Positions 23,105 to 34,744 of a stretch of 64,000 nt of DNA are shown piece by piece. Numbering within the stretch: position 1 is the first letter of the stretch; each line of letters opens with the position of its first letter. The notes beneath the pieces are model-generated. The model ran no database searches, was not told where the DNA came from, and saw nothing but the letters and a program-made list of their open reading frames with translations. This DNA comes from Owenia fusiformis (lineage: Eukaryota > Annelida > Polychaeta > Sabellida > Oweniidae). The translations under genes and the position numbers were made by a program. Location: NCBI GenBank assembly GCA_903813345.2, contig CAIIXF020000007.1:10235730-10299729 (forward strand). Direction: 5' to 3'.

Positions 23105-24553
23105 TCCTGAGATCAAAAGAATTGCAACCTACGAGGGTTGACAATAAAAACAGATACAAACGCAACAAAAATAAGGATGAGAATTGTATTCACAGTTTTA
23201 GCAGTTTATTTGTTTTCGTATGTTACTGAAGTGTTGTATTCGGAATACTTTTCAATGCCGTGGCCATATCACACATATATAATACTATCGTTCTAACAGA
23301 TCAATAAGGTCGCCATTCATACACTATGGCCTTAACTTAAAGCGTAGGCTAACGCATATCATTTAGCAAACGCGAACGCCTGTTTTGGTGTTGTTGAATA
23401 ATAATAATATAAAACAAACATACATACTACAGTATGTAAATTAATTGATACACTGAAATAAAAAGTCTCGTGAAAAAATGAAAATGAGAACGTGAACGAA
23501 GAAGGTTTTACGTCTTACCATCGACAGATGAGTATTTGTAGCTTACATCAATATCCTTGAGCATGCTCTGTTATAGTATCACCCTCCGAACTTGCTAATG
23601 AACCTACACCTTTTGAGGCAGTTTTTTTTGGAGATTTCGGTCATAGTGCTGACCATGAGAAGACTTGGGAAAGAAGAACTACATAAATCATTCAGCATAG
23701 GTTTAGGTCACAATTGATACAATTCAACCTTGCTCAATGTCCTTTAATTCCACCAAGTTTTATTGGTCTATTTTTAATGGCCACGATTCTATGGCCATTT
23801 TACCAAATATGCTCAAAATGCCGATCTCGTCTAGCTCTGGAGGCTAACTTGGACGCATTGGGTGAAGTTGTGCTGACTTCATGCGCACAAATATCTTGTG
23901 TAATGGCTCTAATCGTCCTTTTTTATCTCTTGTTTAAACTCAATGATGATTCTATCGTTGTCAGTGAGGACAATATATGAAATAATGTAAAATTTGGGGA
24001 ATTTATCTCGGGTAAGTTTGGCATGTTTCAGCGTTCGGAGCATGTTTTGCTAAATGGCCATAAAATCGTGACCATTGGAAATAATCCAATGAAACTTCGA
24101 AGAATGAAAGAACGATGAAAAGGGTTTAGTTATGTCAAATATGATTTTAATTAATTATTAACATGCGTTTGGGTTACCTTTCTTGACTTACCCTGTATGT
24201 AATCTCGCGAAAGAGGTGGAGAATTATGATTCAAGTTCAAGCTATAATGATGGACGGGAGAACTTTGACAATGTTTTTTTAGATGGTGTAGCACTCGCTC
24301 TTAGAAACGAACGAGGACGCCCCTGCACCATTTTTTACTGAAATTTTCCCTGAAATTCCGTATTAATGTAAACTAACAGTGTGCTACAGAATGATATGTA
24401 CTCAGCACTCAGCTAATTTTAATTCATGATCGAAAATCTGTTGGGAGATGAAAACACCCGGGGCAATGCAAAAAGATATAACGTTTATGAACTAATGATA
24501 TAGTGTCGGCACTAAACTAAATAATGCTTGTTTTGAGAAATAACTGTTTTGAA
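23105..24553. other. Unassigned interval
   Basis: An 88-codon frame at 23714-23980 encodes two hydrophobic stretches (FIGLFLMATILWPF; ISCVMALIVLFYLLF) but has no recognised family and no neighbouring exon signals I could confirm. The last part is the 3' flank of cyclase copy 2. Confidence 0.35.
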
Positions 24554-24559
24554 TTTATT
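24554..24559 (-). promoter_or_regulatory. Candidate polyadenylation signal of cyclase copy 2
   Basis: AATAAA on the minus strand about 120 nt after the TGA/stop region at 24680. Position is suitable; unproven. Confidence 0.4.
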
Positions 24560-24679
24560 GATTTGCATATTCAGACCATTCAAAAAGAATAAATCAGACT
24601 TGAATTTTAGTTTCGTCATGTTCAGCCACTACAACTGGATTAAATATCAAAGACCATTCCCACTTCATCAACAGATAAC

Positions 24680-27373
24680 TCATTTCCTTGACTCTCTCCG
24701 CTTCAGAAGTTTCCTTTTGTTCCACTTAGCAAAGATTCTAGCTGGACTTCCTGATCCGCCACGTATCTTTAATGGCATGACGTACACTGTAGCCCCATCT
24801 TCAGGGATCAGGTCAAGATTGGCAACATTTTCCAAGCCCCAAATATTTTGTGGGGATATAATATTGTGCACGCTGTAATTCACATACGAACTCCCACGGT
24901 CAAAACTCAATGCATCCGAGCCAATACCAATGATATTACGCTCTTTGACAAGCCATTCTGCCAATTCTGGACTGAATCCCGCGAATCGCAGTTTCGTGAT
25001 ATCGCCGTGCTCTTCTGTGCCAATATACGCTGTGACATTCGGCCAGTTTTTACCATTGCCAGAGTTCATTAAAACAATAGCACCATTAGGAATTCTACCA
25101 TATTTTCTCTCCCATGCTTCGGCGTCGGCGATATCTACTGTTGTGTCTTCATCGGATGGGGTTTTGTTCACCTTTTCCCGAATATCAAGGACAACCGCTG
25201 GCCCAACTAGGCGTTCAAGTGGAATCTCGTTCACTTTCCATCCCGATTCAAAGAAGTGGTATGGGGCGTCTATGTGTGAACCACTATGTTCTGGCATCTC
25301 AAAGTCATACATGATAATACTAAAAAGATAAACATCAATGACCTTAGAGGCCAAATCAAAAGTTTGAAAATATGTTTTTATCATTCATTTTCTATTTTTC
25401 ATGACTTTGAAAGTTAGTTTAGAAATATTTGAAAAAAGGTTGTCAGCTTTTTATTCCTCCAATATTCGAATTTCCTGCCGTTTTAAATAAAGTTAAAAAC
25501 GTTTAATCATCAAATATTCCACTCTACAGTGCGTATCAAAAAACGCAACAAATTGTTAACTCGAAAAAGCACAAAACCAGTGATAACAGCATTGATTTCA
25601 TTCAATGTACCATAAAGCCATGTGTCTCCTCTTTCCAATGGTATGTCGTTTATTGACATTGGGTCATGGTTGGGCGAGTAATCATTCATTTTGCAAAGTT
25701 GGCCAAAATTAGCTTAGGACCAAGTTATTAACACCGCGAAAGTCAATGCACGGGGCCAGGTGTTATTGGAAGAAAACATAAAACCCAGATATAACTGCAT
25801 CCTTTTCATTCAATGTACCAAAATCCACATTTCTCCTCTTTGCAATGTTATGTCATTCATTCTCAGGGATTCTTGCTTGGCCAAATAATCATGGATCTCG
25901 CAAAGTGGGGCAAAATCAGCTCAGAATCAAATTTGAAACATTGCAAAAGTCAATGCAATGGGCATAAGGGCTATTGGAACAAGGTGTGACAGGTGTGGCA
26001 TAGACAGAAAAGTGTTCATACTCATACTCTTACAAGAATACATCCTATACCCCTCCGAAATGCAACCACTTCTTAGCATACAAAGATGCGCACATCTCTC
26101 AATGGCATTCAAGGTTAAGCTCTGAGTCATCTATGGGTTAAGGCGGAGAAAACCAGCCCATTGGCAATCGTTTCTCGAAATTTTGCAATATCTGGGTGAG
26201 GAATGGTTAACACTCTCCTCCTGAGATAGCTCCAAAAGAAAAAGTCACAACAATTCAAGTCAGGAGAACTTCCATTAGCACTTAGCCCTTGCACTGACTT
26301 TTGCAATATCTGAAACTTGGTCCAGAACCGACTTTGGCCAATTGTGCAAAACGAATGATTTTTCGCCCAACACTGGCCACATGTGAATGAATGACATAAC
26401 CTTTAAAAGAGGAGGGACGTGGCTTTATGGTACATTAAATGAAATTGATGTAGTCATCACTGGTTTTGTGGTTTTACGAGATAACTGTTTGTTGCGTTTT
26501 TTTTGATACGCCCTGTACAGTGCAAAACACATTACCTTTTCAAAACTATTGTGAAGACCTACTGAACAAAGGACACACTATTTCAATGATAATTTGTCAT
26601 ATCCAATGTGCCACTTTAATGTTTTAGCATATTAAAAACGGTTGCACCCGAAGTGACATCATCGTGGTGCCACTTAGGGTGTTATTTTGGGGAAAAATAA
26701 AATTTTATGCCAAACCAATAATTATTATACCATAAACAAGAATAATATTATTGTACCATTGCCTCTTTGAGAACTTTCTTTAAGAATTCTAAAATGCAAT
26801 TTTCTAATTTCACACATGGATGAGGTCATTTCCCGCCTATTTGTCATTCGTTCGACCAAAAACACGTGATGATGAATGCTTTGCATTGGTGTAAATTATT
26901 GCCTATTAAAAAATATATGTGACTTTTAAAATCTAGTTTTATGAAAATTAACGATTTTTCAAACAAAAAATCCTCGAAAGTCGGCGGTTGGCTCAGAAAT
27001 GGATTTTGACTGTATAATTTAACTCAACAGACACGGTTATGCCCGGTTCATAGAATATCTTTTCAGTTACTTTATTAAAAAAGGTGTAATGAAGAAATAG
27101 TTTAATGGGAACTCGTTTGCATATGTTTCGACTTTCTCTGGTTGAAAGTTGCCTCTCCGTCACTCACGCTAAGCTGAGAATGAATAACATAGTCAGTACT
27201 TACAACGGATTATCCAGGAAAGGCCCTCTATGTACGGTTTTTAATGTGAAAGGGTTGTCTCCAGGGTACTGTGGAAGTCCGGTAAATAATTCATGACTCA
27301 TATCCACGTATGGACATGTAGAATTAGAGATACAGAATCCAAAAAGTGCAAAGATCCTTGCCCAATATGCCAT
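24680..27373 (-). CDS. Secreted cyclase/kynurenine formamidase-like metal hydrolase, copy 2 (two exons)
   Basis: 269-aa paralogue from exon 1 (27373-27204, 170 nt) and exon 2 (25319-24680, 640 nt), with GTAAGT donor, TTTTTAG acceptor and the same intron phase as copy 1. The leader begins MAYWARIFALFGFCISNSTC and is a likely signal peptide. The metal motif reads HSGSHIDAPYHF at residues 68-79, with both His of HxxxH, Asp74 and His78 kept. VHNII and GLENV supply the later His and Glu. It differs from copy 1 mostly around DALSFDRGSSYVNYS, where copies 1 and 2 may differ in substrate pocket (inference). The intron is 1,884 nt because a mariner-like element lies inside it. The frame is intact with no lesion seen, so it is probably functional. 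An AATAAA lies about 120 nt past the stop at 24554-24559. Confidence 0.87.
25527..26515 (-). mobile_element. Mariner-like element in the intron of cyclase copy 2, left arm duplicated
   Basis: Flanked by TA at 25525-25526 and 26516-26517; ends CAGTGCGTATCAAAAAA and its inverse TTTTTTTTGATACGCCCTG. A long inverted arm (about 235 bp) occurs three times: 25527-25752 and 25770-25968 in tandem, and 26280-26515 inverted. Minus-strand 26200-26278 encodes SSPDLNCCDFFFW, a D-E/D-type transposase C-terminal block. Within the gene it is spliced out. Confidence 0.78.
26130..26278 (-). pseudogene. Transposase C-terminal relic
   Basis: SSPDLNCCDFFFWSYLRRRV is followed by DIAKFRETIANG, resembling the end of mariner/IS630-type transposases (SPDLxPxDFFLWG then a helical tail). 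Catalytic Asp block present once; everything upstream is missing. Confidence 0.55.
26518..27203. other. Remainder of copy 2 intron
   Basis: Non-coding intron DNA between the mariner-like element and the exon 1 donor at 27203-27201. No repeat recognised. Confidence 0.5.
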
Positions 27374-28125
27374 TTTCTTTTCTATATTATTTTCCCTAAG
27401 ACAAACTTATTTGATGACATAGAACTGGGTGATGCGTTATGGACCTATATCTACTTTAATGATAGCATGAATAAGGTTGATTAATTGGACAATAAAGTGA
27501 TTTATAATTATATAATCACTCCTTTGAGCTAGTGAATACATGTACGTCAGGATTACTTTCATCAAGATTATATATTTCGCAATTACTACAACATGATGTG
27601 CAATTTAAAAATACATAAAGTCGTTTATAGCTAGTTTGTTATATAAAAGATGTAGATGTAGAAGATAAGGTCAATAAACCCGATCGCGAGTCAATAAACG
27701 TATAACAATGAATGGAGTCAGACAACAGTGACAATAGTGATGGTGATTAATAATGAATTTTCTTTTCAAACCACATAATTTTTAATTTTCTATTTTTACA
27801 TAGATTTCAATCTTGATGGTTGCCAACCGTTTGGTAACATAAGCAGCAATTAAGAGATTTCGCTCATTTACAATTTATGTGAAATTTTGCGTGTTTTGTG
27901 TTTTGCATGTACGTATAGCAATGTATATTCCATCGATTAATTCTGTTCTTTTCACCAAAAATGAATTCTAGTCTCCTCCAAATTGCTTGTTTATAGGGTG
28001 GATTGGATAGTAATATAACTTTATGGAAAGTATTACTATGATTCTCTACCAATAACGATGTCTAAACGAGATCGGTATTTAGGCCAACAACTCAATTATA
28101 AACAACCTTTTATAAGCAATGTCTC
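27374..28125. other. 5' flank of cyclase copy 2
   Basis: Shows only faint resemblance to the copy 1 and 3 promoters (GCGTTATGGACCTATATC near 27433). AT-rich; no gene seen. Confidence 0.4.
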
Positions 28126-28190
28126 CTTATAAATGGATAAGAAGGGGAGAAACCCCAGGGTTCAAAGATGACATACGCTTATAATGTAAA
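28126..28190. repeat. Repeat shared with the MITE at 63718-63962
   Basis: AAGGGGAGAAACCCCAGGG, then TTCAAAGATGACATACGC and TTATAATGTAAAT, are the inverse of 63890-63955. One element end; the other end was not located here. Confidence 0.6.
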
Positions 28191-28199
28191 TCTGTATTG

Positions 28200-28600
28200 A
28201 TATGACATCGTCGCTGATTGGTTCAGCGAGTCGATCGTTGATTGGTTTAAAACTAGGTCAATTTGAAAGGGGCAGCATCTTTTCCATTCAATCGAGGTTG
28301 GGCCGTGCAGCCGAAGGTAAGCCATACAACCGAATTTTGCCGATTCAATCTGACGGAGAATGCCGAGCCTCTCTTTTTGACCAATTAGAGATGTCCTCTT
28401 CACATTCGTGGTACCCTCGGCCAACTTAGTTTGCAAAGAAACTCTTCGGCAATCTCCGGCTTTTCTTGAGGTATCTTCGGTTGCAAGCCAAAAGTCGACA
28501 CCCCAATTTGGAAAACTTTGAAAACCAAGATGGAGGGAAGTATAAATATATACGTACTTCCGGGAAAGGAGGTGCGCGAAGGAGGAAATCGTATGTCATC
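28200..28600. promoter_or_regulatory. Promoter-like block (CCAAT, CAAGATGG, TATA-like, ETS-like)
   Basis: This stretch is less AT-rich and richer in CpG than its surroundings. It holds GCTGATTGGTTCAGC and GTTGATTGGTTT (inverted CCAAT boxes), ACCAAT at 28381, CCAAGATGGAGGG (YY1-like) near 28527, TATAAATATATA near 28541 and ACTTCCGGGAAAGG (ETS-like) near 28555. No exon with a convincing coding frame follows, so the gene it might serve is unknown. It could also be unrecognised TE sequence. Confidence 0.3.
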
Positions 28601-28639
28601 AATTGAATCTGCGTATAACAAATTATGACGTAGTACACA

Positions 28640-30638
28640 CACTTTTATATATTATAAACACAAGGGATTAATCAACACGTTATATGTGCGTTGCACTATT
28701 AAGTAATCTTAATTCGAACATGACTGTATTTAATATATCCCCTGCTCTTCGGTCTATATTTCTTAATTAATGCATTTCAAGGACGTAATATGTCACGATT
28801 CAATATTGGATTGTGTTAAAGATTCGCGCAATCTTTATCCAATCAGCGTTTGCGATCTGTATCGGCTCACGTATAAAATGCGAATCCAATTCTAAATCCA
28901 TGCAGGGGTGTATGAGGTACTCGAATGGGAAAGAGCTCGTGAAATCTGAGTTTACATGCACATGGGAAGTGTTTACACATGTTTGGAGTTATTGAAGAAA
29001 ATGTGATATGGGTGGTTCCGAATTTGAAGTCATTGCTGGAAAATATGATTTTAACACGTGAAATTATATCTATAAATACAGCACTAAAAATAACAGTACA
29101 CATGAAGTACATGTATGATTGTGTCCAGAAATGTTTGAAACCCTTACGGAAAATTCTGTCCATTTGCTCTTTGCTCTTTCTTCCCGCATTCTAGTGCTAT
29201 TTGAATGAATATATTTATTAATGTATTTCTAACTAAAGTATATCACTTTTTTTTATAAACCACAAACATTTAGATCGTAAAAAATTATTCAATACTTGAG
29301 TGAGCACGATATGCAAGGGCTACTAAGTTGACACAGTAAATGACCATTGATATTGAGTTAGTCCATGCACATAGCGTATTCTGCTAATACACATTTGCTA
29401 ACACCCCTCACTTTCATAGTGAAGTGACTAATTGGTTTATGTTTACGTTTTAATGTGTTTTGTGTTCCTTGTTGCAGCAAGGGGGGCCAGTAAAGTAGAC
29501 TAACTTGTTTGCATGGCAAGTTTTGATCGAATATGTGAGACACTTTAAAGGAACGATCATCCAAGAAAGTTGTTGGATTCTTCGATACAGCCCCTACTAT
29601 GTTTCACAGGGGAGTATATATGATTTGTAATAAAAGCCCTGATATGGTTAATTATAGATGTAAGCTCTGACTCAGTACATTGTGGACTTCACATTCCTCT
29701 GAAGGTGTTTTAAAATCGTTGCATGACCCAGCCATAGAGCTAGAGGAAATTTTCAGATAAGCCTTAGTTAAGCTGTTTCCTCCCGTTGATTCACCACCCT
29801 TTTGATAAGTTTAAATGTTAAAACACATATTCCTACATACGTTTTCACCTGTTGAGCACCTGTCAACATTACCGTTTACTTATTAATGAAGGGTCTAACA
29901 GGGGTCTATAAAATTTCTAAAATATTAATATTGATATTTTTGGTTTATAACTAATGATTTATTAATGAATAGGTTGCTTGAAAGGCAATAAGCATGACAT
30001 ATTTATTTTACTTGTTATATTTAAAATGAGACTGTTTGGCTGTATTTTTTTAGTTCATTTAAAAAATAATAATTGTCACATTTATTTCACCTTCATTGCT
30101 TATCTATGTTGTTCTTCAGGATTTGACAAGTAAAAGAATACTATTTATTTGTTGTGTGATCCATGGTTTTTAATTATCATAGGTGTTCCCCAGGGTTGCA
30201 CTTATTGTCAAACCTATTTTGATTCATAATTTTTTTTTAATCTTTTGAAGCATGATCTTATTGGCAATAAAATATGAATCTGTGAACATACATTAATGTA
30301 CAGGCCAATCAAATGGGGGATGGAGGTGTGATGGGTGCGACTAGATCCCCTATGGCATCCCTCACTGAAATTGAAAGGGAAACTTTCTATTATTTTTTCT
30401 TATTGACTCAAACACTTTGGAAGTGGATAGAAATCACTGAAATTGAATTGCATTGTACCCCTTGTAACCTCCTACCAGAAAACAGTGAAATTATTATTTT
30501 TTGTCTCAAACACAAAAAGTGGCAAGTTATAATCAAATAGCACCCCTCTTAAAACAATTGAAAAAATAAAAATTCTGAATTTTATTACATTGTCTCTAAC
30601 ACATGCTCTGTTAATCCAATGTATGTTATTTTCGAAAA
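28640..30638. other. Unassigned interval
   Basis: Open frames on both strands between 28813 and 29194 and at 29358 and 30313 have no family features. No clear repeat structure detected. Confidence 0.35.
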
Positions 30639-30702
30639 ATTGACTTAACGTGGGGATATCATTATATACCAATATATTATGATATCCCCATGTTAAGTCA
30701 AT
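30639..30702. repeat. 64-bp palindrome
   Basis: ATTGACTTAACGTGGGGATA pairs with TATCCCCATGTTAAGTCAAT, one mismatch, short AT loop. The ATTGACTTAACATGAGGATA string also occurs inside the 0.7-kb repeats near 4417 and 49995, so this is a fold-back derivative of that family. Confidence 0.7.
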
Positions 30703-30746
30703 GGAGCCGAAAACAAAATAAAAACATATATCTGATTTTCGGAGTT

Positions 30747-30990
30747 TCACCTACTTTCCAAGGCCGAAATACAAGCCATGTCTGAATAAGTGACGTTGCC
30801 ATTAGAATTGAAAACGATATTCGTATTGTTCGCCAAGCCGTTGTCACTGTACTTGTCTAATAATATCGCTAATTGGATGTGTTCTTGAGAGAAATTCGTA
30901 CATGAAAATAAAAAATTATCCAGGGTTTCAATCTCAAACATGTCACAAAGGAAGCAGATGCTATTTACACCATCATTTTTTAGCTTCAAG
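30747..30990 (-). pseudogene. Possible LINE ORF2 C-terminal tail
   Basis: Minus-strand frame includes NDGVNSICFLCDMFEIETLD then FLFSCTNFSQEHIQ, a C-x2-C ... C pattern like the zinc-knuckle tail found after RT in several LINE clades. Short and with no RT motifs; could be chance. Confidence 0.4.
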
Positions 30991-31183
30991 ACCCAATACC
31001 CCTTTATAAACTTTAGCAACAGTTGTAAAGTAGATAAAGGAGTGGTGGGGGGGGGGGTTAAAGCAAGACTGTATTCTCTCAATTTAACTTAAGATTCGTT
31101 CGATTTGGTTTAATTAACAGTTATTTTTTATTTCGATGCACTTCTACAGTACTTATCGGATATCTTAATTATATCTTTAGAGA

Positions 31184-32368
31184 CTAGTCTTTCCTACTTT
31201 TCAGTTTTCTATTGTTTCATTTTGCAAAAACCCTGGCTGGACTCCCTGATCCACCACGGATCCTCAATGGCATCACATAGATCTTTGCCCCATTCACAGG
31301 GATCTGGTCAACATTGGCAAGATTTTCCAAACCCCATTTGTTATGTGAGGCGACAAATCTGTGTACAGGGACACCGCTGACCATAGGATGGGGCTCATGT
31401 ATCCGAGGCTATACCATTGATTTTACGTTCTTTGACGAGCCATTTTGTCAACTCAAGACTGAATCCGGGGGATCGTATATTCGTACTATCATCTTGGTCT
31501 TTGGCACCACTATAAGCTGTCACATTCGGCCAGTTTTTACCGTTACCCGAGTTCATGATAACGATCGCCCCATTAGGGATTCTTCCATATTTTCTCTCCC
31601 AGGTCTCAGCGTCGACGATATCGGCAGTTGGCACTTTATCGGGTGGTGCTTCACTCATCTTTTCACGAATATCAAGTACCACAGCTGGCCCAACCAGATG
31701 ATCTATCGGAATCTCGTTCACTCGCCATCCTGATTCGTTGAATTGATACGGAGCGTCAATGTGTGTACCGGTATGTTCAGGCATCTCGATGTCATTGAGG
31801 ACAAAGCTGAAAAGGTGCTTTTATATACTGATGATCATAAATTAATTGCTTGGCTTTCTTGAGGCCCAGCATATTGTCATGAAGCAAAACAGGCAAGTTC
31901 TCAATCAGGGGCGTAGTCAGCTTTCAGTCAGGGGGGGGGAGCGATCGTAAGCAAGCCCAATTTTTTTTTTAAGATTCGTTTTGAATTTTACAAAAGTTGA
32001 TGCAACTTCCTTCACAATTGAGCTAGGAGCTTCAAATAAAAAGCATTTTAAAGCTCTTTTCTTCCTATATCTCATGGTTTTATCGGTAATGGGAGGGGGA
32101 GGGGTGATTGCACCCATTGCACCCCTCGGCTACGCCTATGACCACAAGCATATTTTCTCTAAAGGTGTCATGGAACAATAATTTAGAACTATACTTACAA
32201 CGGGCTTCCTAAAAAAGGCCCCTTACGCACTAGCTTTAGTTTGAATGGGCTATGTCCGGGGTACTGCGGAAGTCCAGCAAACAAATCATAGGTCATATCC
32301 AAGAATCGACATTTTGAATTAGAGATACAGAATCCAAAAATTGCAAAGATCGTTGCCCAATGTGTCAT
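31184..32368 (-). pseudogene. Cyclase-like hydrolase copy 3, decayed
   Basis: Third paralogue, closest to copy 1. Exon 1 is 32368-32199 (170 nt, start MTHWATIFAIFGFCISNSKC, GTAAGT donor) and exon 2 begins at 31806. Exon 2 is broken: relative to copy 1, eight bases are missing near 31397-31400, so the frame runs into TGA after GIASDT. Further on, the Trp of AKWNKRK is TGA. The motif reads HTGTHIDAPYQF, so the His at position 78, expected to be a metal or catalytic residue in the family, is Gln. The reading frame after the deletion is otherwise still recognisable (AKIYVMPL), so decay is recent. The intron (31807-32198) holds a MITE. The downstream 3' flank (about 30987-31183) matches that of copy 1, so a whole gene segment was duplicated. 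Confidence 0.85.
31906..32140. mobile_element. CAGGGGCGTAG MITE in the intron of copy 3
   Basis: Starts CAGGGGCGTAGTCAG and ends CTCGGCTACGCCTATG. Interior matches 52378-52680 (AAAAGCATTTTAAA, GAGCTAGGAGCTTCAAATAA). The CAGGGGCGTAG terminus is of the hAT-like MITE type. Absent from the homologous 127-nt intron of copy 1. Confidence 0.72.
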
Positions 32369-32800
32369 CTTCTTTCTATGTTATCACTGATACACTGATG
32401 GATAATGGTATCATATTTATCATATTTACAAAACGTTTATGGGACATATATCATCATGAATCATTGATATTGACTTTATACGTCTGCACATAAACGCTTC
32501 AATCAACATAGCATTTATAAACAATTTGCATATTTTTGCCTTTAATAATCTCGGACATTTTGCCTCAATTTTACTGGAAAATTCTAATCTTAATTTTCTC
32601 AGACATTTGGCCTCAATATAACTGTAAAATTCTAATCTTTCGGTGATGAAGTAAGGGGATTCTAAATACTTCATTTTGAAAAATAATTTTCAACTATAAG
32701 GTGCATCTTCAATGTTTTATATAAGTCAAGTGAAGAATGATCTGTCATTTCAAAAACAAGTTCTGTATTTTGCATCTTACGTATTGACTGATATGTATTA
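32369..32800 (-). promoter_or_regulatory. 5' flank of cyclase copy 3
   Basis: Shares the AAAACGTTTATGGGAC block with copy 1. From about 32575 to 32790 it aligns with sequence that in copy 1 lies on both sides of the 12969-18689 insertion (12930-12968 and 18690-18960). It therefore shows the uninterrupted ancestral order. No independent promoter evidence. Confidence 0.5.
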
Positions 32801-34744
32801 TGTTATGCGGTAAACACGATACAAATATATCATATGTCATATTCTGCAACGAATACGGCATATGCACTTGCAGTGTATGACAGATTCACATGTGGTATAT
32901 TGGCAAGTACTCACTAACCAATTCTCGAAATCGTTGTTCCCTCTTCAAAAGAGGAGACGCGAAAATCTTTCCTAATAAGGTCAAAATATTTCCCTATTTT
33001 TCAAACGATATATTCGTTCATATTCCCGTACAAGAGTACAGAAAACATTATTAGAAACGATTGATCTCTTATTAGTCTTAATATAACAGCTATTGTATAT
33101 TGATTCATAGCGTGGTGAAAACGATGATTGAAAAGTGAGAAAATATTCCGGAAGAGAAGGTCACGTGATCAGTTGACTAGTCGCCATTTTGGAAAAAAAC
33201 AATTCCATTCGACTTTCAATATTTTCCTGCCAATCTTACCGCACTACAAACTGCAACATCGATGCAACAACTGAATAAAAGTATTCATCTTCAAATTACA
33301 TTATAGAGTTACGTTGAAAACCCACATACAATTGAGCAGTAGACCAAAGAAGACGCATCGCTATTATCTAGGTCAATCTGTTCAGTGGTCCGAAAGCAAA
33401 TCTATAATACTCGTTTCCGAATTTGTTGGTCATTGTACAATCTTTTATTGATTAAACTCGGTATACTGACTATTAAAGCAATGACAACGAAGAATACTTC
33501 CGATGGTGTCATTGTTTTATTTAGCGTGCGGGTGTAAAAACAAAATTGCGTAATTAATTTGATTTAGAACTTTCGGGTCACGCAAATAGCTACGCGAAAT
33601 GCATAGTGGGAAAATATTGACCAATCAAATGTTGTCCTTTTTGATTGCTTTTTCAGTACATATTTGCGAACGTTCTGATTCAAAGAGCGAACCGCGAAAG
33701 GGAGAATTAGAACGTGATACGGAAGTATCGATTGAACGAAGTGGTAAAAGTTTATGAATTATTATAATGATTACTGAATCAACAGTACACAAAAGTGGTA
33801 ACTTCATTGTTTGACATTGTTTTATCATTGCAAGGGAAACATTACACATAAATATACACGGGTATGATCCAAAGCCCCGCTATGATTTAAAAGTCGCGAG
33901 CATATGAATCCAGTTCTGCCTTGGTCTCAATTACCCAAATGCGAGTAGGTAGTTACCAGTTTCACCACCAGGTGGCTGATTCGGGTCAATTAACATGGCA
34001 GGTATGTAAGAAAGTTCCCTTAAACTTGAATATTATCAATTTAAGTGGCTCAATTTTCATATAACCCTTACGTGTCTGATACTTATACAAATGAAAATAT
34101 GTCCAGTAAAGCAAAATATTACCTGTCCACTAAAAGAAAATATATTTCATTTTTTGTGATTTTATAGCATACGGTATATGGGGAATCTCCCCGAGCTAGA
34201 AGTCACATTTTCAAAGAAAATTAATTTTTCGAAGTTGATAAACACTTTTTAAAACCACATTTCTAGATGTAATTTTACATGCAGATTTCAAATATGATAT
34301 TACTTTGACTGAATTTTGAATTTTTAATGACGTAAATCAAGATTATTTCTACTCGCATCTGGGTTATTGTGGCAAATTGGAGCATGTTATATAAATGATC
34401 ACAATTTCCATAGAACTGTTCTAATGTGTTCAAAATTTCATTGGTGTCACTTGTCTAGTTTAGGAGATATTGCCTACTTCAATGGTCTCCTTTTTTCCGA
34501 TCACCCTGTACTAGAACTTGGTAGCACTATGTCTTGATATCCTGTGTTTTGGATCTAACCGATAGATAGGTAAGTATCTGCACTAGGATCTTGAATTTGC
34601 TCATGTATATTCTTGGTGGTACTGCCTCGTTGCCCAGGTATTATGGGAACATTGTGACTTATACATCATGTGCTAGTAAGCACTGAAATGGACTTCTTTT
34701 TTGTGGCCATTGTTCATATAATAGATCATTTTATCAAAAGGCAG
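32801..34744. other. Unassigned interval with repeat fragments
   Basis: Contains 33846-33905 (inverse of 45018-45085), 34279-34375 (AGATTTCAAATATGATAT, GCAAGATTATTTCTACT-like, also at 42893-42975), and a GATCACCCTGTA terminus at 34499-34510, the right end of a mariner-like family. CGCCATTTTGG near 33182 is YY1-like. No gene found. Confidence 0.45.

Noticed and set aside
23714-23980. 88-aa frame with two hydrophobic segments as a membrane protein
   Set aside because: No recognised family, no second exon signals, and the surrounding DNA shows no coding bias.
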